Assembly (NCBI RefSeq): GCF_001955715.1
Contig: NZ_CP019239.1
Coordinates: 4,092,001 to 4,156,000, forward strand
DNA length: 64,000 nt
Direction of reading: 5' to 3'
Source: Rhodoferax saidenbachensis
Lineage (GTDB): Bacteria > Pseudomonadota > Gammaproteobacteria > Burkholderiales > Burkholderiaceae_C
Within the stretch, counting starts at the first letter, position 1; every line of letters starts with the position of its first letter. This document shows positions 52,227 to 61,281 of the stretch, one piece after another. A model generated the notes under the pieces. The model had not been told where the DNA came from and did not search any database. It saw nothing but the letters and a program-made list of their open reading frames with translations. The position numbers and the translations under genes were made by a program.

Positions 52227-52310
52227 TGTACGCCAGCGCACGGTGAATTCCGTGCGTGCGGCGCATCATCCGGGCGTGACCTTTTCACCCATCCACGTCC
52301 CGGAGCTTCC

Positions 52311-52451
52311 ATGAACGTCAATCTCGCCCTGACCCCGCTGATTTCCCTGATCGCAGGCATTCTCATCCTGATGGTGCCGCGCCTGCTGAACTACATCGTG
52401 GCCATCTACCTGATCGTGATTGGTGTGGTGGGCCTGTTCGGTTTGCATTAA
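52311..52451 (+). CDS. DUF3096 small membrane protein
   Basis: 46 residues from the ATG at 52311: MNVNLALTPLISLIAGILIL and then LLNYIVAIYLIVIGVVGLF. Two short hydrophobic helices connected by a polar turn; this is the DUF3096 pattern, a family of tiny membrane proteins of unknown role. It lies between the GST gene and the MlaE-like permease, and starts after a purine-rich site (CCGGAGCTTCC). Confidence 0.8.
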   Translation: MNVNLALTPLISLIAGILILMVPRLLNYIVAIYLIVIGVVGLFGLH

Positions 52452-52492
52452 TACCCGCAACACCCCGCAAACCGACAAAACAGGCGGCTGCC

Positions 52493-53311
52493 GTGGCTGA
52501 CTCCACCACTTCTCCGCTGCCAGTACTGGAACGTATTGGCCGCTCGGTTGCGGGTGTGGGGGCGCAGGGCTTTGCCTTGCTCAGTTTTGTCGGCGAAACC
52601 GCGCTGGCCCTCTTGGGCTGGTTCACGCATCCCGCGCGCATCCGCTGGCGCCCGATCCTTTTCAACCTGCGCACCGCCGGGCTGGACGCCATGCCCATCG
52701 TGGGCCTGTTGTCGTTTCTGCTGGGCATTGTGGTGGCTTATCAGGGGGCGGGCCAGTTGCGCCAGTACGGCGCCAACATTTACGTGACCGATCTGGTGGG
52801 CCTGTCGATGCTGCGCGAGTTTGCGCCGCTCATGAGCGCCATCATCATCGCCGGGCGCTCCGGCTCTGCCTATGCGGCGCAGATCGGCACCATGCAGGTC
52901 ACGCAGGAGGTCGATGCCATGCGCACGCTGGGCATTGCGCCGCTGGACATGCTGGTGCTGCCCAAACTCATTGCGCTGGTGATTGCGCTGCCGCTGCTCA
53001 CGGTGTTTGCCGATGTGCTGGGCGTGCTCGGGGGCATGCTGATGGCGCGTGCGCAACTGGGCGTGAGCTTCCACGAATTTCTGGCCCGCTTTCCGCATGC
53101 GGTCAGCACCACGTCCTACCTGGTGGGCATTGGCAAGGCGCCGGTGTTCGCCGTCATCATTTCCGTCATCGGTTGTTTCCAGGGCTTTCGCACCCGGGGT
53201 GGTGCCGACAGCGTGGGGCGGCAGACCACCCGTGCGGTGGTGCAGTCCATCTTTCTGGTGATCCTGGCGGACGCCTTGTTCTCCATCGCTTTCAGCGTGC
53301 TGGACCTCTGA
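52493..53311 (+). CDS. MlaE-family ABC permease
   Basis: 272 residues, start GTG at 52493. The MlaE core is clear: FLLGIVVAYQGAGQLRQYGANIYVTDLVGLSMLREFAPLMSAIIIAGRSGSAYAAQIGTM, then VDAMRTLGIAPLDMLVLPKLIAL. About five to six helices. Forms the membrane part of an MCE lipid transporter that moves phospholipids across the envelope. A 1-base gap separates it from the ATPase gene. Confidence 0.93.
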   Translation: MADSTTSPLPVLERIGRSVAGVGAQGFALLSFVGETALALLGWFTHPARIRWRPILFNLRTAGLDAMPIVGLLSFLLGIVVAYQGAGQLRQYGANIYVTDLVGLSMLREFAPLMSAIIIAGRSGSAYAAQIGTMQVTQEVDAMRTLGIAPLDMLVLPKLIALVIALPLLTVFADVLGVLGGMLMARAQLGVSFHEFLARFPHAVSTTSYLVGIGKAPVFAVIISVIGCFQGFRTRGGADSVGRQTTRAVVQSIFLVILADALFSIAFSVLDL

Positions 53312-53312
53312 T

Positions 53313-54143
53313 ATGCAGACACCCACCGCAACCCCTGACATGGCGATTGAGATGCACGACGTGGTCACGCGTTTTGGCAGCCACGTGGTGCACAACGGCG
53401 TCAACCTCGCGGTGCGCAAAGCCGAAGTGCTGGCCATCATTGGCGGCAGCGGCTCGGGCAAGTCCACGCTCTTGCGCGAAATGATCCTGTTGCAACAACC
53501 CAGCGAAGGCAGCGTACGCGTGCTGGGCACCGATCTGGCGGACATCAACGACGACGCGGCACTCGCGCTGCGCCAGCGTTTTGGTGTGTTGTTCCAACAC
53601 GGCGGGCTGTTTGGTTCACTCACGGTGCTGGAAAACATTGGCCTGCCGCTGCGCGAACACCGCAAGATGACGGATGCCGAGGTTGACACCATCGCCCGCG
53701 CCAAGCTCGATGCCGTGGGACTCGATGTGAAAGTCGGCGCACAACTGCCCTCCGAACTCAGCGGCGGCATGTTGAAACGCGCGGCACTGGCACGCGCATT
53801 GGTGCTGGACCCTGAGCTGCTATTTCTGGACGAACCCACCGCCGGGCTGGACCCCCACAGCGCCGCCGGCATTGACGCGCTGGTGCGCACGCTGCGCGAC
53901 ACGCTGGACCTCACCGTAGTGGTCATCACCCACGACCTGGATCTGCTGTGGCAAGTGACCGACCGCGTGGCCGTGCTGGCCGACGGTAAGGTGCAGGCCG
54001 TCGCCGCGATGGCCGAGCTGGCGCAAAGCGACAACCCCGCAGTGCGCACATTTTTTGAGGGGCCGCGCGCAAGAACGGCCCAAACGCAGGCAAAAACACA
54101 AGTCCAACCGCAGGCCGAAGCGCTTGCCGGGGAGCCATCATAG
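53313..54143 (+). CDS. ABC transporter ATPase, MlaF-like
   Basis: 276 residues. Walker A IIGGSGSGKSTLLREM (about residue 40), Q loop VLFQHGG, signature LSGGMLKRAALARAL (about 150), Walker B ELLFLDEPTAGLD and the switch His in VVITHDLDLL. It drives the MlaE permease. The C-terminal 35 residues are Gln/Ala/Lys-rich and not conserved. Its TAG stop overlaps the presumed ATA start of the next gene. Confidence 0.95.
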   Translation: MQTPTATPDMAIEMHDVVTRFGSHVVHNGVNLAVRKAEVLAIIGGSGSGKSTLLREMILLQQPSEGSVRVLGTDLADINDDAALALRQRFGVLFQHGGLFGSLTVLENIGLPLREHRKMTDAEVDTIARAKLDAVGLDVKVGAQLPSELSGGMLKRAALARALVLDPELLFLDEPTAGLDPHSAAGIDALVRTLRDTLDLTVVVITHDLDLLWQVTDRVAVLADGKVQAVAAMAELAQSDNPAVRTFFEGPRARTAQTQAKTQVQPQAEALAGEPS

Positions 54144-55081
54144 AAACCAAAGTCAATTACGCGCTGATCGGCGCTTTCGTCCTCGGGCTGGGTGCCGTGC
54201 TCATCGCCATCCTGCTGTGGCTGGCCTCGGGCGGCGCATGGCAGAAAAAATACGACACCTACCTGGCCGTGGAAGACGAATCCGTGGCCGGGCTCAACGT
54301 AGACGCACCGGTCAAATACAACGGCGTGACGGTGGGCAAGGTGCAGGACATCCAGCTCGACACCACCAACCCGCAGCGCGTGAACCTGCTGTTTTCCATT
54401 GAACACGGCACCCCCGTCAAGCAAGACACGATCGTCGTGCTCAAGACCCAGGGGCTGACCGGCATTGCCTATGTGGAGCTCAGCGGTGGCAGCGCAGCCT
54501 CCCCCATGCTCGTGGCCCAGGGTGACACGCCGTACCCGCAGATACAGACCAAGCCGTCACTGGCCGCACGGCTGGAGAACGTGCTCACCAGTGTGCTGGC
54601 CAAACTGGACAGCACCTCCAACAACATCAACGCCATCCTGAGCCCCGAGAACCAGGCCGCGTTTCGCAACGCGCTGGCCGATATTGCCGTGGTCACCCGC
54701 ACCCTGGCTGCGCGCAAGGACAGCATCGACAGTGGGTTGGCGGACGGCGCCACCACCCTGAAAAACACCGCCCAGGCCAGCGCCAAGCTGAGCGATCTGA
54801 CCGACCGCGTGGCGCGCGCTGCAGACTCGGTCAACACCATGGGCACCGAAGTGGCCAAGACCAGCGTGAGCGCGGGCAAGACGGTGGACGTGATTGGCTC
54901 CGACGTGCGGCATTTCAGCGCTGAAACACTGCCAGAGCTGGAACGCCTGTTGGGCGAACTGAGCACCTTGTCCGGCTCGCTGCGCCAATTGACCGACCAG
55001 ACCCGGCGCGACCCGCGTGGCCTGATTTTTGGACGCACACCGGTGCCCGTAGGCCCCGGTGAAACGGGGGAACCACGATGA
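54140..55081 (+). CDS. MlaD/MCE-family protein, apparent ATA start
   Basis: About 313 residues if started at the ATA at 54140, giving IETKVNYALIGAFVLGLGAVLIAILLWLASGG, the family's N-terminal membrane anchor (usually METKxNY). No ATG, GTG or TTG occurs until the GTG at 54197, which would delete half of the anchor. MCE domain residues about 45-125 (YDTYLAVEDESVAGLNVDAPVKYNGVTVGKV, LKTQGLTGIAYVELSGG), then a long helical tail with TTLKNTAQASAKLSDL repeats. It binds lipid in the periplasm and forms a hexameric ring with the ABC proteins. Confidence 0.85.
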   Translation: METKVNYALIGAFVLGLGAVLIAILLWLASGGAWQKKYDTYLAVEDESVAGLNVDAPVKYNGVTVGKVQDIQLDTTNPQRVNLLFSIEHGTPVKQDTIVVLKTQGLTGIAYVELSGGSAASPMLVAQGDTPYPQIQTKPSLAARLENVLTSVLAKLDSTSNNINAILSPENQAAFRNALADIAVVTRTLAARKDSIDSGLADGATTLKNTAQASAKLSDLTDRVARAADSVNTMGTEVAKTSVSAGKTVDVIGSDVRHFSAETLPELERLLGELSTLSGSLRQLTDQTRRDPRGLIFGRTPVPVGPGETGEPR

Positions 55082-55713
55082 CACCTTGGAACAACCGCCG
55101 GGCCGCACACACGCTGGTCGTGTTGTGCGCCGTGGCCCTGAGCGCCTGCAGCGTACTCAAGCCCAGCAACACCGAACCACCCGCCTTTTACGCGCTCAAT
55201 GCGACGCCCACCACAGCACCCGCACGCGCACCCGACAGCGCCACCCGCACCCTGCCCACGCTGGTCATCACCCCCACCCGCGCCGCGGCCGGGTTTGACA
55301 GCCAGCGCATCATCTTTGTGCGCAATGCCCACCAGGTGGAGTACTTCGCGCACAGCGAGTGGGTCGACACGCCGGCCCGTATGCTGGGGCCGCTGCTGGC
55401 CGCACACATGCAGGCCACCGGTGCCTTTGGCGCCGTGGTGCTCACACCGGCGGGCGCCACCGGTGATCTGCGGCTGGAGACCGAAATCATCCAGCTGCAA
55501 CACAACTTCCAGACCAGCCCCAGCCGGGTGCAGCTCACGCTGCGCGCCTTTTTGCTGGACGACAAAACACGCCGCGTACTGGCCTGGCGCGAGTTCCGCG
55601 CCGAGGCCCCCGCTGCCAGCGACACCCCACAAGGCGGCGTGGCCGCGGCCAACCAGGCGGTGCAAACGGTGTCGACCGAACTAGCGCAGTTTGTGGCGGC
55701 ACAACCCAAGTGA
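55078..55713 (+). CDS. ABC-type transport auxiliary lipoprotein
   Basis: 211 residues; start overlaps the MCE gene stop (ATGA). Lipobox LSACS (Cys at about 25) after a hydrophobic signal. The mature domain (FYALNAT, LPTLVITPTRAAAGFDSQRIIFV, VEYFAHSEWVDTPARMLGPLL, GDLRLETEIIQLQHNF) is the PqiC/ABC_trans_aux family, which anchors MCE systems to the outer membrane. An Ala/Pro-rich linker precedes the domain. Operon with the MCE genes. Confidence 0.9.
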   Translation: MTPWNNRRAAHTLVVLCAVALSACSVLKPSNTEPPAFYALNATPTTAPARAPDSATRTLPTLVITPTRAAAGFDSQRIIFVRNAHQVEYFAHSEWVDTPARMLGPLLAAHMQATGAFGAVVLTPAGATGDLRLETEIIQLQHNFQTSPSRVQLTLRAFLLDDKTRRVLAWREFRAEAPAASDTPQGGVAAANQAVQTVSTELAQFVAAQPK

Positions 55714-55717
55714 ATCC

Positions 55718-57673
55718 ATGAAACCATCTCCCTTGCTAAAAATCGCCGCGTGGATCGTGGGCTCGATATTGAGCCTGCTGTTGCTGGCCGTGCTGCTCAT
55801 CGCACTTCTGGGCTGGAACTGGATGCGCGAGCCGCTGGAGCGTTACACCCTGGAGAAAACCGGGCGTGTGTTGCAGATCGAAGGTGACCTGACGGTGGAC
55901 TTCGGCTGGCCGGTGGCACGCCTGCACGCCGCAGGTGTGCAGTTTGCCAACCCCGCCTGGACGCAGGAGAAACAAATGCTGGCCGCGCAAGGCGTGGAGG
56001 TGTCGGTGGACCTGTCGCAACTGCTGCTGCGCAAAGTCGCGTTTCCCGAAGTGCGGCTGGACCATGCGGCCGTGTTTCTGGAGCAGGCGGTGGACGGACG
56101 CAAGAGCTGGCTGCTGGACCTGAAACAGCAAGACGAAGACGCGCGCATTGCTATCGGGCGCATCGCGCTGGACCACGGCACACTGGGCTACGACGACGCG
56201 GCGCAGAAAACCCGCATCCGCAGCGAGCTGTCCACCTCCAATGCCGCCACCATCGGCGGCGCCACCGACCTGGCATTCACCGCCACTGGCACCTACAAGG
56301 GCCAACCACTCAAGGCCCAGGGCAACGGCGGCCCGGTGCTCGCGCTGCGCGACGCCACGCAGCCCTATCCACTCCGAGGTGAGGCCATGCTGGGCCGTAC
56401 GCAGGTCAAACTCAACGGCACGGTCACCGGCCTTTTGGCGCTCACTGCGGTGGACATGCAGATGTCTTTGAAGGGCGACAGCCTGGAGCAGCTGTACCCT
56501 TTGCTGGGCATCGCCTTACCCGCGACACCCGCCTACAGCACGCAGGGCCGTTTGCTGCGCACCGGCACTACCTGGCGCTATGAGCAGTTCACCGGGCGCG
56601 TGGGGGGCAGCGATATCGCCGGTTTTGTGCAAGTGGTCACGGGCGGAAAACGCCCCATGCTCACGGGCGATCTGCGCTCGCAACTGCTGGCGCTCGAAGA
56701 TCTGGGCCCGTTGATTGGCGCGCGCCCCGGCAGCGTGGCCCAAGCCGCCGCCCAGCCCGCTGCAACCGCAGCCAACCCCCAAACACCGCGCGAGGCCCGT
56801 GTCTTGCCCGACCTGCCTTTCCATGCCGAGCGCTGGGGTTCGGTCGACGCCGACGTGCAAATCCGCGCCAAGACCATCGCCCGGGCCAAGGCCTTGCCAC
56901 TCGAAGACATGCAGGTCCACCTGAAGATGCAGGACGCGGTGCTCACACTGGAGCCACTGGAGTTCGGCTTTGCGGGCGGTCAACTGCGCGCCAACATCAC
57001 GCTGGACGGGCGCAACAACCCCATCCAGGCGCGGGCACAGATACGCGCACGCAAGCTGCTGCTGTCGCAACTGTTCCCCACCGTGGCGCTGGCCCAAACC
57101 AGCCTGGGTGAACTCAATGGCGACTTCGATTTGGTGGGCAGCGGCAGCTCGGTGGGCAGCATGTTGGCCAGCTCCAACGGCAAGATGGGCCTGGTCGTGT
57201 CGGGCGGGCAGATCAGCCGCCTGATGATGGAAAAAGCCGGGCTGCATATCTGGGAAATCCTGACACTCAGTTTGACCGGCGACAAACAGGTGCAGCTGCG
57301 CTGTGTGGTGGCGGACTTTGATGTGAAGCAGGGCAACATGCAGGCCAACGCCCTGGTGTTTGATACCGAAGTCACCACCCTGTTTGGCAGCGGCAACATC
57401 AATCTGGCAGAGGAACAGCTCGACCTGACGCTGCAGCCACGCACCAAGACCACCAGCCCGGTGGCGTTGCGCAGCCCCATCTATGTCCGCGGCAGCTTTG
57501 CCAAGCCCACAGTCAGCGTGGACAAGGGACGGGTGGCGCTGCGTGCGGCCGGCGCGGTGGCGCTGGGGGCAATCAATCCGTTTCTGGCCCTGATCCCGCT
57601 GATCGACGCCGGCCCCGGCAAGGACAGCGATTGCGGGCAACTGGTGCGCGACGCCAAAGCCACGGCCCGTTAG
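55718..57673 (+). CDS. AsmA family protein
   Basis: About 651 residues from the ATG at 55718 (MKPSPLLKIAAWIVGSILSLLLLAVLLIALLGWN). One N-terminal anchor, an N-terminal chorein-like segment (LEKTGRVLQIEGDLTVDFGWPVARLHAAGVQFANPAW) and a C-terminal AsmA region (LVVSGGQISRLMMEKAGLHIWEILTLSLTGDKQVQLRCVVADFDVKQGNM, ALVFDTEVTTLFGSGNINLAEEQLDL). AsmA-like proteins form long hydrophobic grooves that bridge the two membranes for lipid transfer. Five bases after the lipoprotein gene, so part of the same operon. Confidence 0.9.
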   Translation: MKPSPLLKIAAWIVGSILSLLLLAVLLIALLGWNWMREPLERYTLEKTGRVLQIEGDLTVDFGWPVARLHAAGVQFANPAWTQEKQMLAAQGVEVSVDLSQLLLRKVAFPEVRLDHAAVFLEQAVDGRKSWLLDLKQQDEDARIAIGRIALDHGTLGYDDAAQKTRIRSELSTSNAATIGGATDLAFTATGTYKGQPLKAQGNGGPVLALRDATQPYPLRGEAMLGRTQVKLNGTVTGLLALTAVDMQMSLKGDSLEQLYPLLGIALPATPAYSTQGRLLRTGTTWRYEQFTGRVGGSDIAGFVQVVTGGKRPMLTGDLRSQLLALEDLGPLIGARPGSVAQAAAQPAATAANPQTPREARVLPDLPFHAERWGSVDADVQIRAKTIARAKALPLEDMQVHLKMQDAVLTLEPLEFGFAGGQLRANITLDGRNNPIQARAQIRARKLLLSQLFPTVALAQTSLGELNGDFDLVGSGSSVGSMLASSNGKMGLVVSGGQISRLMMEKAGLHIWEILTLSLTGDKQVQLRCVVADFDVKQGNMQANALVFDTEVTTLFGSGNINLAEEQLDLTLQPRTKTTSPVALRSPIYVRGSFAKPTVSVDKGRVALRAAGAVALGAINPFLALIPLIDAGPGKDSDCGQLVRDAKATAR

Positions 57674-57710
57674 TGCGGAGCTCGGCCCAAGCCGCGCGTA
57701 CATTAGCGGC

Positions 57711-58577
57711 ATGAAAGCTCCCCCCCGACTGCAAACCCTGGTTGAAGAAGGCCTGATCGACACCGTGGTGCGCCAGCTCATGAGCGGCAAGGAGGCCATG
57801 GTGTTTGTGGTGCGCTGTGGCGACGAGACCCGCTGCGCCAAGATCTACAAGGAAGCCAACAACCGCAGCTTCCGCCAGGCGGTGGACTACACCGAAAACC
57901 GCAAAGTCAAAAACTCCCGCTCGGCCCGCGCCATGGCCAAGGGCAGCCGCTTTGGCCGCCAGGAACAAGAGGCCGCCTGGCAAAGCGCCGAGGTCGACGC
58001 GCTGTACCGATTGGCCGCGGCCGGCGTGCGCGTGCCCCAGCCCTACAACTTCCACGACGGTGTGTTGCTCATGGAGCTGGTGACCGACGCGAATGGCGAC
58101 GCCGCACCGCGCCTGAACGACGTGGCCTTCACAGAGGAGCAGGCGCTGCAACACCACGCCACGCTGATCGGCGAAGTGGTGCGCATGTTGTGCGCGGGTG
58201 TGGTGCACGGGGACTTGTCAGAGTTCAACATCCTGCTGGCGAACTCCGGCGGTGACGACGGCGTGGACGTGCCCGTGATCATCGACCTGCCGCAGGCGGT
58301 GGATGCTGCGGGCAACAACCACGCACAACGCATGTTGCTGCGCGACGTGGCCAACCTGCGCGACTTCTTTGGCCAGTTTGCACCCACACTGCTCAAGACC
58401 GACTTTGGCCCCGAGATCTGGAGCCTGTACCAGGGCGGCCTGCTCAGCAACGAGACCCCGCTCACCGGCCACTACGAGCGCGCCACCGCCGACGTGGACA
58501 TGCAGGCCGTGCTGCGCGAGATTGACGACGCCCGCGCCGAAGACGCCGCGCGTCGGCTGCGCATGGCCACGGCTTAG
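57711..58577 (+). CDS. RIO1-type kinase-like protein
   Basis: 288 residues. SGKEAMVFVVRCGDETRCAKIYKE (about 25-50) is the RIO P-loop and catalytic Lys region, VVHGDLSEFNILL (about 163) is the catalytic loop HGDxSExN, and VIIDLPQAVD replaces DFG, as in RIO1. RIO kinases autophosphorylate on Asp; bacterial ones are widespread and uncharacterised. It stands alone after the AsmA gene with a short gap and an ATG at 57711. Cytoplasmic, no membrane segment. Confidence 0.9.
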   Translation: MKAPPRLQTLVEEGLIDTVVRQLMSGKEAMVFVVRCGDETRCAKIYKEANNRSFRQAVDYTENRKVKNSRSARAMAKGSRFGRQEQEAAWQSAEVDALYRLAAAGVRVPQPYNFHDGVLLMELVTDANGDAAPRLNDVAFTEEQALQHHATLIGEVVRMLCAGVVHGDLSEFNILLANSGGDDGVDVPVIIDLPQAVDAAGNNHAQRMLLRDVANLRDFFGQFAPTLLKTDFGPEIWSLYQGGLLSNETPLTGHYERATADVDMQAVLREIDDARAEDAARRLRMATA

Positions 58578-58607
58578 TCGATTTGATTTAAGTCAATTTG
58601 CTAGCAT

Positions 58608-58660
58608 ATTCATAGCTGCTTGCGCAGCCCCTATGCGGGCTAGGGGCTAATTTTGCTTGA
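58608..58660 (+). repeat. Dispersed repeat, family A
   Basis: Full copy: CATAGCTGCTTGCGCAGCCC, then CTATGCGGGCTAGGGGCTAA and TTTTGCTTGA. The GCCCCTATGCGGGCTAGGGGC portion is a hairpin. Nearly identical to the copy at 63258. Confidence 0.85.
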
Positions 58661-58684
58661 ATATATCGGCGACAATGCCGGCCC

Positions 58685-59275
58685 ATGCACCTCACCATTT
58701 TTGACACCCCGGTGGTCAACACCGTTCTGCGCGCGCTGTCCGTTACCTTTCTCAAACTCACCGGCTGGAAGGTTGAAGGCAGCCTGCCTGCCAACTGCAC
58801 CAAAAGCGTTTTTATCGCCGCGCCGCACACCAGCAACTGGGACCTGCCCTACACGCTGATGGTGGCGTTTGCACTGCGGCTCAACATCTACTGGATGGGC
58901 AAGGAGTCTCTCTTCAAGCCGCCGTTTCGCGGCATCATGATGTGGCTGGGCGGCATACCCGTGCAGCGGGAGTCAGCCAACAACCTGGTGGCCGCATCGG
59001 TCGCCGCCATCCAGGCGGCCGACGGGCCGCTGCAGCTCATCGTGCCGCCCGAGGGCACGCGCGCCAAGGCGCGTTACTGGAAGACCGGCTTTTATTACAT
59101 CGCCACCGGTGCGCAGGTGCCCATCATCATGGCCTACATGGACTACGAAAAGAAGGTCAGCGGCCTGGGCCCGGTGTTCATACCCACCGGCGACATTGAC
59201 GCCGACATGGCCACCATCAAGGCCTTTTACGCGCCCTTCAAAGGCCGTAACGCCGACCAGTTCCACGCCAACTAA
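58685..59275 (+). CDS. 1-acyl-glycerol-3-phosphate acyltransferase-like
   Basis: 196 residues. PlsC-type motifs: APHTSNWDLPYTLMV (HX4D, about residue 47), GIPVQRESANN and PEGTRAKARYWKTG (PEGTR, about 121). The family transfers acyl groups from acyl-ACP or acyl-CoA to lysophosphatidate; small stand-alone members like this may act on other lipids. One hydrophobic segment around residues 55-70. No gene partners. Confidence 0.88.
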   Translation: MHLTIFDTPVVNTVLRALSVTFLKLTGWKVEGSLPANCTKSVFIAAPHTSNWDLPYTLMVAFALRLNIYWMGKESLFKPPFRGIMMWLGGIPVQRESANNLVAASVAAIQAADGPLQLIVPPEGTRAKARYWKTGFYYIATGAQVPIIMAYMDYEKKVSGLGPVFIPTGDIDADMATIKAFYAPFKGRNADQFHAN

Positions 59276-59297
59276 TGCTCCTCGTCGGGTAGGCCCC

Positions 59298-60566
59298 TCA
59301 GAAGTAGCGCTGCATGTCCGCCGCGTTGTCGCGCACCGACATGCCCCAGGTCCAGTTGCGCGGCACGTAATAGCCCGCTTCGTTGAGCAACAGCGCGTAG
59401 GCGCGGAACTCGCCCATGGTGTCCAGCGTGGCGACATCGCGGTACTTGGCCGTGGGTGACTGGTAGCCCTGTAGCCGCGCGGGCTGGAAAACGGTCATGG
59501 GAAACCCATCGCCCTTCTTCATGTCCGCTTCCACCAGCGCACCAAAGATATGGTTGCGGTGGGACTCGGCGTTGTGGTGTACCCGGCGCCCGGCGGACTT
59601 GCCGCCCGTAGCACCCATGGCGGCGTTGAGCATGTTGATGCAGCGCAGGATGCGCGGCGTGATGTTGCCCATGTCGCCGTGCTCGGCCAGCTTGCCGCCA
59701 TCGCGCTTGGTCATGCCCTGGAACGTGACCTTGGTATTGCCCAGCTTGGGCCGTGCACCGGTGTTGCTGCGCATGTCCAGCACCTTGTCCATGCGTGCAC
59801 CCACGTCGAATTGCTGGCCCAGCTGCAAGCCCTTTTTGCCGCTGAAGCGGATGCCGGGTTTGGAGATGACGGCGTTGGAGGTGCCGCCGTAGCTGTCCCA
59901 GGTGGGGCACACCGACATCAGGTCGTAGTCACCCGTCATGGGTTTGTTGTCCGCGCCGACCTCGGAGGACGTCATGACCTCCAGCGGCGTGGGGCGCTCA
60001 AACATCAGGCGCGTGAGGTTGGTGCCCAGTTTTTCGGGGTACACCCAGATCGTGAAGGTGGTCGACCCCGCCACCACGGCGCGGAACACAAACTCCTTGT
60101 TGTCTCCGCTGCGCCGGCCCACCAGGAACAGGTCCTTGCTGTCGGGCACCTGCGCCATGCGCACCAGCGCATGGCGTGGTGGGTTTTCCTCCGGCTTGTT
60201 GAGCTGCAGGTTGATTTCTTCGCGCGACAGCATGAGTTGTACCTTGGCCGCGTAACCGTGGTCTATGCCGTCCTGGTTGGCGGTCTTGCCGTCGGCGGCC
60301 TTCTGGGGGTCGGCACCGACCTTGCTGTAAATGCCCTCGTAGGGCACAAAGCCGGCCTGCGGCCCCCAGTCAGAGCTTTTGCCCTTGACGTGAAAATTCT
60401 TGGTCGGGTAGCCGCGCTCAATCCAGCGTTGCGACCACGGGCCGGTAGAGCGGAAGATGATCACCTCGTCCAGATCGTTGGCCACACGCACCGTGGCGTG
60501 CATGTCGCTCAACGTCATGCCATTTTCTGCATGCCCGAACGATCCCATCAGTCCATACACAGCCAT
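59298..60566 (-). CDS. ExoY/edema-factor-type nucleotidyl cyclase (class II)
   Basis: 422 residues. Three motifs of the anthrax-type cyclase toxin family are present. First, YPTKNFHVKGKSSDWGP with Lys56 and Lys63 spaced as in ExoY. Second, MTGDYDLMSV with Asp213 and Asp215, the metal-binding pair. Third, GNITPRILRCIN and RRVHHNAESH (about 330). The activating partner in relatives is a host protein (actin for ExoY, calmodulin for EF and CyaA). There is no signal peptide or obvious binding domain. Start at 60566 has AGGAAACC. About 50 bases after the UPF0114 gene on the same strand. Substrate could be ATP, GTP, CTP or UTP. Confidence 0.85.
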   Translation of the reverse strand: MAVYGLMGSFGHAENGMTLSDMHATVRVANDLDEVIIFRSTGPWSQRWIERGYPTKNFHVKGKSSDWGPQAGFVPYEGIYSKVGADPQKAADGKTANQDGIDHGYAAKVQLMLSREEINLQLNKPEENPPRHALVRMAQVPDSKDLFLVGRRSGDNKEFVFRAVVAGSTTFTIWVYPEKLGTNLTRLMFERPTPLEVMTSSEVGADNKPMTGDYDLMSVCPTWDSYGGTSNAVISKPGIRFSGKKGLQLGQQFDVGARMDKVLDMRSNTGARPKLGNTKVTFQGMTKRDGGKLAEHGDMGNITPRILRCINMLNAAMGATGGKSAGRRVHHNAESHRNHIFGALVEADMKKGDGFPMTVFQPARLQGYQSPTAKYRDVATLDTMGEFRAYALLLNEAGYYVPRNWTWGMSVRDNAADMQRYF

Positions 60567-60616
60567 ACGGTTTCCTAAAACTGGAAAACCGCGATCTTAA
60601 GCGCCGGATCTTGGGC

Positions 60617-61228
60617 TCAGTGCTGCTGTGCGTTGTGTGTGACGGTGAGCAGCTTGTCGGTGTAGGCGATGGCCAGCGCGCTGAGCAGGAACACCACGTG
60701 GATGATGGTCTGCCACATCAGCACTTTCACGTCGTAGTTGGCCGCGTTGATGAAGGTCTTGAGCAGGTGGATGGAGCTGATGCCGATGATGGCCATGGCC
60801 AGCTTCACCTTGAGCACCGAGGCGTTCACATGGCTCAGCCATTCGGGCTGGTCGGGGTGGCCTTCCAGGTCCATGCGGCTCACAAAGGTCTCATACCCGC
60901 CCACGATCACCATGATCAGCAGGTTGGAGATCATCACCACGTCAATCAGCGCCAGCACCACCAGCATGATGATGGTCTCGTTCAGCGCGGGCACCGTGAT
61001 GTCGGACTTGTAGCCAATGCTGGTCACCAGCGCCTGCAGCGCGGTCTGGCTGCCAAACGCGGCCTCCAGCAAATGCACCAGCTCCACCCAGAAGTGGAAA
61101 ACGTAAACGCCCTGCGCCGCAATCAGGCCCAGGTACAGCGGTAACTGCAGCCAGCGGCTGGCGAAGATGAAGTTTGGGATAGGGCGCAGCTTGGCGGATG
61201 GTGTGGGGGAAGGCTTGTTGGCGGCCAT
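60617..61228 (-). CDS. TIGR00645/UPF0114 membrane protein
   Basis: 203 residues, four predicted helices, the TIGR00645 (UPF0114, YqhA-like) family with unknown role. Family text includes [82 protein letters not shown] and [22 protein letters not shown] proline-rich N-terminus precedes the first helix. It lies upstream of the cyclase toxin-like gene with a 50-base gap, so the two could be co-transcribed. Confidence 0.92.
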   Translation of the reverse strand: MAANKPSPTPSAKLRPIPNFIFASRWLQLPLYLGLIAAQGVYVFHFWVELVHLLEAAFGSQTALQALVTSIGYKSDITVPALNETIIMLVVLALIDVVMISNLLIMVIVGGYETFVSRMDLEGHPDQPEWLSHVNASVLKVKLAMAIIGISSIHLLKTFINAANYDVKVLMWQTIIHVVFLLSALAIAYTDKLLTVTHNAQQH

Positions 61229-61281
61229 GGAGTGCTCGGTAGGGTTAGCGGTTCAAAAAGATTGGACGCGATTGTAGGAAA

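Noticed and set aside
59550..60578. Plus-strand frame of 342 codons
   Set aside because: Antisense to the ExoY-type cyclase gene, whose motifs are clear.
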